Shown here: piece after piece, positions 54,852-63,489 of the stretch
Position numbering within the stretch: the first letter of the stretch is position 1
How the letters are laid out: every line of letters begins with the position of its first letter
From: Microcoleus vaginatus HSN003
GTDB lineage: Bacteria; Cyanobacteriota; Cyanobacteriia; Cyanobacteriales; Microcoleaceae
Assembly (NCBI RefSeq): GCF_022701255.1
Contig: NZ_CP031705.1
Span: forward strand, 4,278,001-4,342,000
Direction of reading: 5' to 3'
DNA: 64,000 nucleotides
Position numbers and translations under genes: made by a program
Notes under the pieces: model-generated
Database searches by the model: none
What the model was told of the DNA's origin: nothing
What the model saw: only the letters and a program-made list of their open reading frames with translations

Positions 54852-54914
54852 AGGACGGGCGGGACGCCCATCCCACAGGAAAAAAAATTGTGGGATGGGC
54901 GTCCCGCCCGTCCT
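54852..54914. repeat. Perfect 26-bp GC-rich inverted repeat
   Basis: Arms 54852-54877 and 54889-54914 are exact complements (GGACGGGCGGGACGCCCATC type) around an A-rich 11-nt loop, between ruvA and rpsO. The longest hairpin in the window and the palindromic form of the dispersed repeats at 13273, 18019 and 46368. Likely affects rpsO/ruvA transcript levels. Confidence 0.93.
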
Positions 54915-54950
54915 GGGTGTTTATTCCCGGCGGCTAGATGTTGTAGGCGA

Positions 54951-55574
54951 TTATCGGCTCAAATAGGCGATCGCCTCACGTATCCAATCATCCGCATCAC
55001 CTTTGGCGGACAAAGTGCTGTCTTGACTGAGGGTTTGCAGCGCTTGCAAGACTTCAGCCGCAGTGTATCCCATCGCCAGCAGGATCATCTCGACTTCTTC
55101 TTGAATAGCTGGGGGGACTCCGGCGGCGACTGAAGTTGTCAAACCTGCTTGCTGTCGCCATTCCGAGAGTTTGCTTTTGAGTTCCAGGGCGAGACGTTCT
55201 GCGGTTTTTGTACCCACGCCCGGTGTTTTGGCGAGGATGCGGGTGTTACCGCCGACGATCGCCTGGACTAAATCTTGTAATCCTAAAGTATCGAGAAGTG
55301 CGATCGCCAGTTGAGCACCCACACCGCTGACACTCGTCAACTGCCGAAACAAATCGCGTTCTGCCGCGCTGCCAAAACCGTACAATACGATTTGGTCTTC
55401 CTTAACTTGCTGGTGGGTAAAAATTTGGGCGACTTCGCCGGATGCTGGCAATTGACCGGTCACGCGGGGCAAAATTTGGATTTCATAGCCGATTTGATTG
55501 ACTTCCAGAGTCAATATGACGCGGTTGCTGCCTTTGGCGATATCGGCGACTGTGCCTTTGAGATAGCTAATCAT
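54951..55574 (-). CDS. ruvA: Holliday junction branch migration protein RuvA
   Basis: Binds Holliday junctions and loads the RuvB motor. The 207 aa have the OB-fold start [12 protein letters not shown], the two helix-hairpin-helix motifs [17 protein letters not shown] (about 72-88) and [20 protein letters not shown] (about 107-126), and the flexible-linked domain III near the C-terminus ([12 protein letters not shown]). Normal length and start. ruvB is not nearby, as usual for cyanobacteria. Confidence 0.97.
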   Translation of the reverse strand: MISYLKGTVADIAKGSNRVILTLEVNQIGYEIQILPRVTGQLPASGEVAQIFTHQQVKEDQIVLYGFGSAAERDLFRQLTSVSGVGAQLAIALLDTLGLQDLVQAIVGGNTRILAKTPGVGTKTAERLALELKSKLSEWRQQAGLTTSVAAGVPPAIQEEVEMILLAMGYTAAEVLQALQTLSQDSTLSAKGDADDWIREAIAYLSR

Positions 55575-55656
55575 AGAGTTAATAATACACCGCTGTTGGC
55601 TTTCATCAAACTCGGCGATGATGTTGCGGATGGAGTTGAGGCTAATATTTGTGCGA

Positions 55657-55701
55657 TTCCCTACCCTTCGGGAACTCCTGCGGGAAGATAGCTTCGCTTC
55701 A
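55657..55701. repeat. Interspersed palindromic repeat (second copy)
   Basis: Contains TTCCCTACCCTTCGGGAA and CCTGCGGGAAGATAGCTTCGCT, related to the element translated in the methyltransferase 3' end at 10616. Located just upstream of ruvA. Confidence 0.65.
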
Positions 55702-55770
55702 CGGATTTTGAGTAAATGGTTAACAAAAGTACGATCGACGGCTATTGAAGTTGATCGATCGTGCGATCGT

Positions 55771-55847
55771 CTAAAATCTAAAATCTAAAATCTAAAATCT
55801 ACAATCTAAAATCTAAAATCTAAAATCTAAAATCTAAAATCTAAAAT
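55771..55847. repeat. Heptamer array CTAAAAT x11 (longest in the window)
   Basis: Eleven units, one reading CTACAAT. The eleventh unit overlaps the 3' end of the next minus-strand gene and encodes its last Phe and TAG stop. Confidence 0.95.
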
Positions 55848-56095
55848 CGATCGATGCCCTCCCACATTTGAGAAAGAGGTATTCGCTGTCCGGCTTTGGC
55901 TTCCTGGAATGCCCTTTTGAGACTAGCTTTCACTTCTGCAACTGGAGTATCGTCGGGGTCGTCTTCAGCTTCATCTGTAGGTTCGGGAAGAAGGACGATA
56001 ATTCGCACGGGGCCCGGAGTGTCTAGTGTTAAAGGTCGATCGAGAATTAATTGACCTTTTTCGTCGATCGTTCCTGTGACTTCAAAGGCTTTCAT
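55841..56095 (-). CDS. RelN-like small antitoxin, orphan
   Basis: An 84-aa protein. The N-terminal half MKAFEVTGTIDEKGQLILDRPL is a small swapped-hairpin-like domain as in cyanobacterial RelN-type antitoxins; the rest is acidic (Glu/Asp-rich) with a C-terminal helix SLKRAFQEAKAG and a terminal SQMWEGIDRF. Such antitoxins are normally followed by a RelE/ParE-type toxin gene. Here the gene runs straight into a heptamer array and the next gene on its strand is ruvA, so no toxin is present. The final codon and stop lie within the array. Confidence 0.72.
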   Translation of the reverse strand: MKAFEVTGTIDEKGQLILDRPLTLDTPGPVRIIVLLPEPTDEAEDDPDDTPVAEVKASLKRAFQEAKAGQRIPLSQMWEGIDRF

Positions 56096-56282
56096 GTGTT
56101 TTACCTGAATTTTTTTGAGTTAATACTATTATATAAGGCAGCCCGAAAAACTTTGTTTTTGTCATATCGTTTCCGGTTGCATCGGGATAAGAAAATCGAG
56201 TCAACAGTTAACACTCAACCCTTCAGTTTTTCGACCCGCCCGTCAACAGTCAACAATAATGCCGATGCCACCGGAATTGATA

Positions 56283-58931
56283 TCAATTCAAAATAAGATG
56301 CTGTTTAACCAAAGACAAATCCGTCTTACCAAAATTCACAACCAAAGCCACATTGAAATTTTCCAAGGATTTGACAAACCACATAATTTCATTAGAAGCT
56401 TTACCTTCATAGTGATTAAACAAAATAGAAAATCGCTTTTCCAACTCTGGTTTAACTTTGCCCGAAAGCAGTACCAGTTTGAGCAGTAAACCCATTGTCC
56501 TGCTGGCACCGAGGTTGTACACCAAATCGTAAAAAACGTAGTGGCTGGGGTGTTGGGCATTTTCCACTACTAAGAAGTTGAACAACTGGTGGCAAGTTCC
56601 CGCTAACAATATATTATTGAATTTCACGGAGTCATTTTCTCGCAATGTATTTTTGATTTGTTTGTACAAACGGTCATTAAATTGACGCCCGCCGTATTCT
56701 GGTTCAACCGAGGATATTAAATATTCATATAAATCCCTTTTAAATGAGGCGTAAGATGGAGTTTTTCTGGCATCTCTCAGGAAAAATTGAGCCTCTTCTT
56801 TGTAGCTGCGATCGCCTGCTACTTTTCCGGCAAATTCCCTGACCGCTAAGTGCAGTTCTGCATCGTTCAAAAGTGTGGGATTAGCAGCTCGCTGCACAAT
56901 TCCTATTTCTGTATTTCTCGGCTCAACCAAATAATTTAAATATTGAGACAAATGTGTTTCAAATTGTCGCTGTCTTTGAAATGCCAGTTTTTGAATGGTT
57001 TGTTGGTCTTCCTCAATGCTGCCCTTGCTCAGCAGAGAATACCCGTACAAATAAGGATACCGACAGATCAATTCGCCCAAAGGAGAATCTGTATCTTGTG
57101 TCTGCGGTTCCGCCTCTCTATCTAAGGCTTTTACTAAGCGCTCTAGCGTCTGAAATTCTTCACTTTTAGTAAAGAAAGCTATTTGTTCTTGCAAGCGCTT
57201 GACTATGTAAAATTCCGTCCCGAATCGGGGAGAACTCTGCTTAAATAAAGCTACTAAATTTGCGATCGCGAACTGGTTGTGTGATTGCAATTGCCAGCGG
57301 TTGATCGGGATGTAGCAGCAGCGGTGGAGGATATATTTAAAGTGCTGATCCAATCGCTTGACGGAGACTATACTGTACAAAGTTGCTTCAATCTCTCGAT
57401 CGGGATAGCCCATGCCGTCGATAAATAGCTTTCGGAACCGCTCGATCACCTGTGCGGGGGATTCTGTTTCCACGCAGGAGACGATGTGATCGTACAATGT
57501 CTGTTCGTTGCTGCCACTTGGAACCGTCTGTGAGGGCGGGGTGAGGATGCTGTCTGCATCTGTGTCTACGCTGCTGTCTGCAACTTCTGCGACAACGACT
57601 GTCGGTTGTTCCCCCAAAGTTCGATCGGGATTCAAGAACCAATAGTGTTCTTGGCTTAATTGTTTGTTCGCAGCCCAATCTAAAGCTGACTGCAAACTTT
57701 CCCCTGTCAATAACAGCGATTCATCTTCGCGGTCTGAAGCCAGCCATGCTTCTAGCGCGGAGCGGTACGGAGCCAATTTTCCTAGCTCTTTTTCTACCCA
57801 AAATCGATTAAAAACTGACTGATAAATTAGGTTGGCAACTATTAATTTACCCTGAGATTTAACCACCAGTCCTGACAGTTGCAATTCGATTTTTTCGGGA
57901 GAGTATTCTGCTGGTAGTCCCTGCGATTCCCCCGGTTTTGTTGCCTTGACCGGTTGCAAAGCTTGCTGGTACACCGTTAACAGCCGCGTGAGGTCGCAGT
58001 GGCTATGGAAAATGCGATCGCGTATGGGTATCAAATGTTGCGGTTCGTCTTCTTCTTCCCAATTTTTAATAATTCTGTGTTTGATTAGTTTTTCAACCTG
58101 CTGAGCTTCCGAATTTCTGCCAATAAAAGGCCCGTATTCAAGTACCAAGTGGCAAAGTTTGTGAGTGAGAAACGGTTGGCCGCCCGTCCAAGCTAATATT
58201 TCTTGGAGCACTTTTTGGGGGCGAAAAGCTTTCAGGGCTAATCCTTTTGCTAGCGGCAAACTTTCGTGCAGTTGGAATCGACTTAAATGAATCTGCCGTC
58301 CAATATTAAAAGGGTTGCATCTTGGATCTCGGATCAATTCTGAGGGGGCTGCTACTCCCATAACAGCAAAAGTCAGGCGATTGTATTCCGGTTGCTCTGC
58401 CCGCTTGGAGTAACAAGCCCGGATCAAAGCAAAAAAATCGCTGGTACTGAAATTTAGGCTGCTGATGCTGTCAATGTCATCTAAGAAAATTACCAGATTT
58501 TGCTGAAGTGACTTGAGCAAAACTTTTTCGATAAATATCTCCAATCGCTGCACCGGCGATAGCAGTTCGCGATCGTTCCACCACTTGATGGCATCAAACC
58601 TGTTTGTGAAGTGTAAACTGCTTGCCATGCGGTACATGATTGCCGCATACCACTTTTGGGGGGAGATATCTGGGCTGCTGATGCTTCTCAATTTGATGGC
58701 AGCAAAAACTGTACCTTCGGCTTGCAACCTTTTGGCCGTTTGCACTAGCAGGCTGGACTTTCCCATTTGGGGCGAACTCAACACGTAGCAGAAGTCACCG
58801 GCTTTGAGTCCTTCGTAGAGATCGCTGTCTGCCGATCGCCTGACATAGGTGGGCGCCCCGGCAGGCAAATATCCTCCAACTTGATATTGGTACGTTGAGT
58901 TGACTTCTGCTGTCATCTGGGAATTCATCAA
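56283..58931 (-). CDS. AAA-like (AAA_35) ATPase, STAND/signalling type
   Basis: An 882-aa protein. Residues 13-350 are the AAA-like domain common in filamentous cyanobacteria: [18 protein letters not shown], Walker A SPQMGKSS (53-60), Walker [10 protein letters not shown] (147-155), and a downstream [11 protein letters not shown] block typical of the family. A winged-helix-like region (about 350-420) is followed by a long helical C-terminal half without recognisable repeats. In relatives this N-terminal unit is joined to varied effector or sensor domains; here the C-terminal part (500-882) is unassigned. Possible starts at the first or second ATG, or six codons in. The function is unknown. 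Confidence 0.85.
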   Translation of the reverse strand: MMNSQMTAEVNSTYQYQVGGYLPAGAPTYVRRSADSDLYEGLKAGDFCYVLSSPQMGKSSLLVQTAKRLQAEGTVFAAIKLRSISSPDISPQKWYAAIMYRMASSLHFTNRFDAIKWWNDRELLSPVQRLEIFIEKVLLKSLQQNLVIFLDDIDSISSLNFSTSDFFALIRACYSKRAEQPEYNRLTFAVMGVAAPSELIRDPRCNPFNIGRQIHLSRFQLHESLPLAKGLALKAFRPQKVLQEILAWTGGQPFLTHKLCHLVLEYGPFIGRNSEAQQVEKLIKHRIIKNWEEEDEPQHLIPIRDRIFHSHCDLTRLLTVYQQALQPVKATKPGESQGLPAEYSPEKIELQLSGLVVKSQGKLIVANLIYQSVFNRFWVEKELGKLAPYRSALEAWLASDREDESLLLTGESLQSALDWAANKQLSQEHYWFLNPDRTLGEQPTVVVAEVADSSVDTDADSILTPPSQTVPSGSNEQTLYDHIVSCVETESPAQVIERFRKLFIDGMGYPDREIEATLYSIVSVKRLDQHFKYILHRCCYIPINRWQLQSHNQFAIANLVALFKQSSPRFGTEFYIVKRLQEQIAFFTKSEEFQTLERLVKALDREAEPQTQDTDSPLGELICRYPYLYGYSLLSKGSIEEDQQTIQKLAFQRQRQFETHLSQYLNYLVEPRNTEIGIVQRAANPTLLNDAELHLAVREFAGKVAGDRSYKEEAQFFLRDARKTPSYASFKRDLYEYLISSVEPEYGGRQFNDRLYKQIKNTLRENDSVKFNNILLAGTCHQLFNFLVVENAQHPSHYVFYDLVYNLGASRTMGLLLKLVLLSGKVKPELEKRFSILFNHYEGKASNEIMWFVKSLENFNVALVVNFGKTDLSLVKQHLILN

Positions 58932-59453
58932 GATTTTACGCCCCTATGCTGTGCGATCGAAAGGTTACAAATTGCAATTATGGCCAGCTTATACCCTTTT
59001 AGAGTTTAAATTTTAGATTTTAGATGGGCGAATGACTTATTCAATAAGGGTTTGGAGTTTGCCGGTTGCATTTGCATTGTTTTTTTTGAATCGGCCTTAC
59101 TATGGTAGAAAATTTTTGTACCTCTTTCTCTATTGTCTACTAGCTCAGCTTTATCCTCGTCAATCTTTACCGTATCTTTGCAAGCGTTCGCCCCAAATCC
59201 TACGATCGGCTGAATCGTAGTGCCGCACTTGATTTTTTACACTCGTTCACATAATTAGATGAATTTTCACTCGATCGGATTGAGAACCCTAAAACGCCGT
59301 TTCTTTCACATTTTTTTACAATAATACTTTAAAATTCACCCGGTGGTATGATGTTGGCAGGGAAACTCCTAACCACAGCGCCGTCAACCTTCTGCCTTCA
59401 GACAGATCCGCCTGCCGGATGCCGGAGAAAAACGCTGAGGAATGGCTGCCAAT

Positions 59454-59478
59454 AAAAAACCCCAGCGTTTTGCTGAGG
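59454..59478 (-). terminator. Rho-independent terminator on the minus strand, no gene upstream
   Basis: CCTCAGC (59478-59472) pairs with GCTGGGG (59466-59460, one G-T pair) across a 5-nt loop and is followed on the minus strand by six T. No minus-strand gene lies within 400 bp upstream of it, pointing to an unannotated short transcript from about 59650. Confidence 0.65.
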
Positions 59479-59705
59479 ACTGCTTGAGTGGGAGATATCG
59501 TTAATCTGCGTTTTTTTAGTTGACTTAGATTGCATGGAATTCCATGCTGCTGACTTTCCCCGGGCTTTCGCCTTCGGGGATTCCTAAGAACAAACTTTTC
59601 AGGAGGCATCCACAAAAAGTTTAATTCTTAAAGGCTTTGTCAGTACCAGGCTAACCACTTACTCAACTATAAAAGTTAAGTCTGTGGTTAATTGTAGAAG
59701 ATGCG

Positions 59706-59778
59706 CCCTGATGGCTTAACTACCCGATGGATTAGCACCCTGATGGCATAACTCCCTGATGGATCGACGCCCTGATGG
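59706..59778. repeat. Five tandem 16-bp repeats (CCCTGATGG core)
   Basis: CCCTGATGG begins at 59706, 59738, 59754 and 59770, with CCCGATGG at 59723; spacing is 15-17 bp. The spacer halves are more variable (CTTAACTA, ATTAGCA, CATAACT, ATCGACG). Confidence 0.85.
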
Positions 59779-59995
59779 CTTTCGCTCCACTACCCAAAAA
59801 ATTCGGGTTGATGGATGATCGTGGACGTTAGTAACACGTCACTTCCGGCGTTTCCGATCACAAGCGGGTGTGCCTGTCTGAATTGATTATGGCAGGCAGA
59901 TTTATCAGAAGACAAGTGGGCTATTGCATCAACCCATTTCTGACAGATCGGGTTAGCCAAAAAGTGTCAATCTAGGGAAATCAGGGTCATCGAAC

Positions 59996-60208
59996 ATGAA
60001 AAACAGCATCTTAGTATTAGGGGTAATTGCCTCGGCTGGCTTCGGCTTTTTCCAGGCAGGCAGCGCCAACGCTTCAGCCATCGCCCCTCAACATTCATCA
60101 GCCAGCAGTTTGACGGCTTGGGAGAGTCGTCCCGACTTTAACTACACTGGAACGAATGAGGATGGGGAGGCAGAAGAGGTAAAAACGGGTAGTAAAGGCA
60201 GGAAATAA
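59996..60208 (+). CDS. Small exported peptide, unknown function
   Basis: A 70-aa product. Residues 1-28 look like a Sec signal peptide (positive Lys2, hydrophobic ILVLGVIASAGFGFF, and a cleavable region around ANASA). The mature part is a short, charged, Ser/Glu/Gly-rich peptide ending in KTGSKGRK. No cysteine and no family that I know. It stands alone on the plus strand with a long leader containing tandem repeats. The signal peptide makes it more credible than other short frames here. Confidence 0.6.
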   Translation: MKNSILVLGVIASAGFGFFQAGSANASAIAPQHSSASSLTAWESRPDFNYTGTNEDGEAEEVKTGSKGRK

Positions 60209-60479
60209 TTGGCGCTATTGTATGGTTCGCTCTGATGCGGTTGTGGTTGTAGTTGTGGTGCTTGTTGTCCCAACGGCCTCTGATCGAGGTAGTTAAAACT
60301 CGATCCCAAGATCAGTCTACCTAATCCCAGGGGTGGGGATCAGTTTCAGAGAACGGTGGATGGGAAAATAAATAGGTAAGGCGAGTCTGTCGGTGGAGTT
60401 TCCCGCCTATCAACTTCCTTACCTTCTGATGTTCGGGATTTGGATCTGGCACAATCGTATTTCATCTCGTAAAAACCCA

Positions 60480-61052
60480 ATGGAAAATACTCTCGAAACT
60501 ACCCGCAGACAGCGCGTATTGACAAGAACCCAGGAACGGCGTCAGGCAACACCCAAAGAAAAACAGTTGATTCACCTGCTGGCCAATATGGCTTGCAGTT
60601 TGATTAAATACGACTACAAACACGCAGCGGGGAAGGGCACCCTCCCGCCTTCGGAAAGCAAGCGTTTAGCGGAATGGCACTACCTGCGAGTTCAGCAAAT
60701 TCGCCGGATCGAACGCTCATTGGAGCCCGTAGCGACCCTTAAGCGCGTGTACTACAAGAGCATCCTCAGTCCGAGAGATCTGAAGTCTTTGAAACTTCTG
60801 TGGCTGGAGGAGGACAAAAACCGCGTCAAACGTGTCGATCCTGAGTTGGACGACATTCTCAGCGAAGCTTTGGATCGGGGAGATACTTTAAAACAGCTAT
60901 TTCACTCGATCGAAGTTAAAGAACGCACCTTTGCAGCAACTCCTCGCCCCGGCGCCGTCCCGCTGTGGGTCAAAGAGTGGGAAGAGTCGGAATATGATAT
61001 AAACTTTTTTCCGCCTTCGTTCTCTGCATGGGTTTCGATCGTGGACGACTAG
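60480..61052 (+). CDS. Hypothetical basic helical protein
   Basis: A 190-aa protein from ATG 60480 (ENTLETTRRQR); a GTG at 60393 would add 29 hydrophobic residues that look like intergenic sequence. It is rich in Arg/Lys/Glu, mostly helical (QLIHLLANMACSLIKYDYKHAA, LAEWHYLRVQQIRRIERSLEP), and ends in a more aromatic tail (PLWVKEWEESEYDINFFPP). No known domain recognised. Upstream 60209-60479 shows nothing else. Confidence 0.6.
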   Translation: MENTLETTRRQRVLTRTQERRQATPKEKQLIHLLANMACSLIKYDYKHAAGKGTLPPSESKRLAEWHYLRVQQIRRIERSLEPVATLKRVYYKSILSPRDLKSLKLLWLEEDKNRVKRVDPELDDILSEALDRGDTLKQLFHSIEVKERTFAATPRPGAVPLWVKEWEESEYDINFFPPSFSAWVSIVDD

Positions 61053-61241
61053 GTTCAAGAAAAACTCTTTGACATGGCATCGATCGTAAATTTCAGATGG
61101 TAGACTGATTTGCTCTTGCTGCCATTGACGAAGAGTTGGCGGGTGTGAGGCTAAACTAGGCGGCGTTGCGTGCAGGCATCCGAGTACAGAGAAGTAAATC
61201 GGAGTCAGTACCATTGTACAATGGGGGAAAACCAGGGCTTC

Positions 61242-61276
61242 AGCTAATAGCTGATAGCTGATAGCTGATAGCTGAT
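61242..61276. repeat. Heptamer array AGCTGAT x5 upstream of gun4
   Basis: One AGCTAAT and four AGCTGAT units, ending eight bases before the gun4 ATG. Confidence 0.85.
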
Positions 61277-61284
61277 TGTTTCTC

Positions 61285-62001
61285 ATGACTGACTCGATTT
61301 CTACTTCTCCTCTAGACTCGGCGGCCGATACAGCCGAACTCCGCTCTCAGTTGAGGTCTGGTTCGGAAAAAACTCAACTGCAACTGCTGCAACAACAAAT
61401 AGCAGATTCCGGTTGGGATGTATTGATGGAATTTTTATTAGAGCGCAAGTCGGATGCACCGACTGCGGTAATGGGTAAGGCTTACCAAATTCTTTACAGT
61501 GCTAATTCTCCGAGAGCGACGGAGTTTTTGCAAGCGAATTTTCCAACTGGGGTTGTGCCGCTGCGATCGGACTCTAACGTTGATTACACTCCGCTGCAAC
61601 AATTATTGGCGTTACAGGAATTTCAAGAAGCCGATCGCTTGACTTTAGAGAAGCTTTGTGAATTAGCGGGTGAGACAGCTTCCATGAGAAAGTGGCTGTA
61701 TTTTACGCAAGTTGAGAGTTTGCCGGTGGCGGATTTGCAAACAATTAATACGCTGTGGAAAGTTCATTCCGAAGGCAAATTTGGCTTTTCGGTGCAGCGG
61801 GAAATTTGGCTCGGTTCGGGCAAGAATTGGGATAAGTTGTGGCCGCTAATTGGCTGGAAGAAGGGGAATAATTGGACGCGGTATCCGCAAGAGTTTATTT
61901 GGGATTTGAGCGCGCCTAGGGGTCATTTGCCGCTGTCGAATCAGTTGCGGGGAGTGCAGCCTTTTGCCGCTTTGATGGCTCACCGTGCCTGGTTGAAGTG
62001 A
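61285..62001 (+). CDS. gun4: GUN4 domain protein, Mg-chelatase cofactor
   Basis: Binds protoporphyrin IX and Mg-protoporphyrin and stimulates Mg-chelatase at the start of the chlorophyll branch. The 238 aa comprise an N-terminal helical bundle (about 1-78) and the GUN4 core (80-235): DYTPLQQLLALQEFQEADRLTLEKLCELAG, TINTLWKVHSEGKFGFSVQREIWLG, and the RYPQEFIWDLSAPRGHLP porphyrin-site loop. I start at ATG 61285 rather than the TTG three codons earlier. Preceded by a heptamer array and followed by a small MITE-like repeat. Confidence 0.95.
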   Translation: MTDSISTSPLDSAADTAELRSQLRSGSEKTQLQLLQQQIADSGWDVLMEFLLERKSDAPTAVMGKAYQILYSANSPRATEFLQANFPTGVVPLRSDSNVDYTPLQQLLALQEFQEADRLTLEKLCELAGETASMRKWLYFTQVESLPVADLQTINTLWKVHSEGKFGFSVQREIWLGSGKNWDKLWPLIGWKKGNNWTRYPQEFIWDLSAPRGHLPLSNQLRGVQPFAALMAHRAWLK

Positions 62002-62015
62002 ATGGTTTTGGGGCT

Positions 62016-62127
62016 GGCGTTGCTTAATCAGGGTATGAAAAAAATAACTTGAAAATCCCGAAGTTTTGTGGATACTGGTTTCTATGACTTGCATATTTAG
62101 GCTTTCATACCCTAAATCAGCAACGCC
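62016..62127. mobile_element. 112-bp MITE-like element
   Basis: Ends GGCGTTGCTTAATCAGGGTA and the complement of its partner, GGCGTTGCTGATTTAGGGTA, both continuing TGAAA, give inverted repeats of about 25 bp with few mismatches. The inside is non-coding. These termini resemble those of cyanobacterial IS4/IS5-type elements, so a non-autonomous derivative is likely. No clear target duplication remains. Confidence 0.8.
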
Positions 62128-62186
62128 TTATTATCAACGAGGCGAACAAAATAAAAAGTCAAAAAGCCCGATCGACCTTTCATCGC

Positions 62187-62600
62187 TCAATCCGTGACTT
62201 TCCCTCTCAGAGCTTTAATCTGGCCTCGCTTGGTTTTGCTATCGAGACGCTTGCGCTGGGAACTACGAGTTGCTTTGCTGGGTTTGCGCCTTTTCGGTAT
62301 GACGATCGCACTTTTAATGAGTTCTTGCAGCCGTCTCAAAGCCTCCTCCCGGTTTTGTTCCTGGCTGCGGTGTTCCTGCGCTTTGATGACAATCACACCT
62401 TCGGAGGTGATGCGCTGGTCGTTGATTTGCAACAAACGCTGCTTGTAGCGATCGGGCAATGAGGAAGCTGGGATATCAAAGCGCAAGTGAATCGCACTCG
62501 CCACCTTATTTACATTTTGTCCCCCCGCGCCTTGAGAGCGAATCGCACTAATCTCGATTTCGCGATCGTCTATGAACACTGTATTAGAAATTTGTAGCAT
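62187..62600 (-). CDS. arfB: Alternative ribosome-rescue factor / peptidyl-tRNA hydrolase ArfB
   Basis: Frees stalled ribosomes by hydrolysing peptidyl-tRNA without a stop codon. The 137 aa contain the catalytic GGQ in RSQGAGGQNVNKVASAIHLRF (residues about 21-41) and the basic, disordered C-terminal tail (RRKPSKATRSSQRKRL, KTKRGQIKALRGK) that reaches into the empty mRNA channel. This size and tail separate it from release factors RF1/RF2. Single gene on the minus strand. Confidence 0.95.
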   Translation of the reverse strand: MLQISNTVFIDDREIEISAIRSQGAGGQNVNKVASAIHLRFDIPASSLPDRYKQRLLQINDQRITSEGVIVIKAQEHRSQEQNREEALRRLQELIKSAIVIPKRRKPSKATRSSQRKRLDSKTKRGQIKALRGKVTD

Positions 62601-62672
62601 GATTCATCAGTGAGATTAAAGATACTGGGAAAGCAGTGCATCTTTTATATATAACTTACTTTGGTAGATCAA

Positions 62673-63143
62673 TTATTTACACTTCTTAGCTGTCAGGATG
62701 AATTCGATGAGTTTTTTTCGATCCCATAACTCTATGTCGTTAGATTCAGCAAGGTTGTAAGCATTTTCGGTAAATCTGTTGTTGGTGATGACTCTGCCTT
62801 TATTTCCTTTGTAATGTCTGACGGCTCCTGCTACTTCTTGAACTGCTTTAATCCCAACTGTATTTTTGCTTCTTTTCGCTTGAACCACAGTTTTTAATCC
62901 ATCTTTGTATAAAATTAAATCCGCCCCATAATCTTGACTATCTTGAGTTAAAGTAACAGTATAACCAAAGTTTATAAAATGAACCTCTAGAAAATTTTCA
63001 AACTCTTTTCCCGTCATTTCATCCACTTCCAGAATACCACTGTCTAATAAACGCTTTTTTTCCTCTTCTTCTTTCACTGTATCCAATACCGATGTCGCAA
63101 TCACACCCAAAACGGCAGCGGCTCTTCCAATAAAAGATTTCAT
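62673..63143 (-). CDS. Mrr-type restriction endonuclease-like protein, membrane-anchored
   Basis: A 156-aa protein with a short hydrophobic N-terminal segment (residues 5-20, possibly an anchor) and a charged linker. The Mrr_cat nuclease core (about 42-150) shows MTGKEFENFL with Glu49, DYGADLIL with Asp75 and VVQAKRSK with Gln88-Ala-Lys90, the complete PD-(D/E)XK (QxK variant) set. Stand-alone Mrr-like nucleases cut modified or foreign DNA or resolve stalled forks. No methyltransferase is adjacent. Probably active as judged by the intact motifs. Confidence 0.88.
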   Translation of the reverse strand: MKSFIGRAAAVLGVIATSVLDTVKEEEEKKRLLDSGILEVDEMTGKEFENFLEVHFINFGYTVTLTQDSQDYGADLILYKDGLKTVVQAKRSKNTVGIKAVQEVAGAVRHYKGNKGRVITNNRFTENAYNLAESNDIELWDRKKLIEFILTAKKCK

Positions 63144-63217
63144 AAAATTACATTTTTTTAAAAGGAGTAGTTATGATGGTAGCAGATTTGCTCAGTATAG
63201 TTATCTACTAAGATCAC

Positions 63218-63250
63218 AAGTAAGATCACAAGCACAGTGTGATCTTACTT
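63218..63250. promoter_or_regulatory. Perfect 13-bp dyad between the Mrr-like and amylase genes
   Basis: 63218-63230 and 63238-63250 are exact complements (AGTAAGATCACA / TGTGATCTTACT) with a 7-nt loop; an extra half copy AGATCACAAG lies just left. T7 follows five bases on. It is either an operator for the divergent genes or a terminator-like leader hairpin. The remaining spacer 63144-63489 shows no gene. Confidence 0.55.
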
Positions 63251-63489
63251 ACTGATTTTTTTAGATTCCCGATATTGGACTGGGGCTTTTTGTCTGCACT
63301 CAAGTTCAAGTATGGTTCAAAGAGCCAGGTGAAAGTCAAGGGATGTTATAGTTTAGAACTGTAACAAAACTTTAATCACACCCAAACCTTAGGTTTACGA
63401 AAAATTACGGCGGATACAGTGACAATGGGCAATGCTGTAGCCTAAGATCGGTTTAAATTGTCAGTATCATCTCAAGGCAAGGGTGCAAA

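Larger units (their letters stand above)
58932..59995. other. Intergenic, about 1.06 kb, structured but no gene recognised
   Basis: Contains a two-unit ATTTTAG array (59010-59023), a minus-strand terminator (59454-59478), a GC-rich hairpin near 59558-59583 (CCCCGGGC...TTCGGGG) and five 16-bp repeats (59706-59778). A 99-codon minus-strand frame (59615-59316) spans the terminator and looks unlike protein. The final 200 bases are the leader of the small gene at 59996. Confidence 0.55.

Noticed and set aside
59316..59615. 99-codon minus-strand frame in the 1-kb gap
   Set aside because: It runs through a clear intrinsic terminator and GC-rich hairpin and has no protein-like pattern.
59706..59778. 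CRISPR array
   Set aside because: Repeats are 9 bp with 6-8 bp spacers; far too short, and no cas genes in the window. The heptamer arrays are likewise simple tandem repeats.
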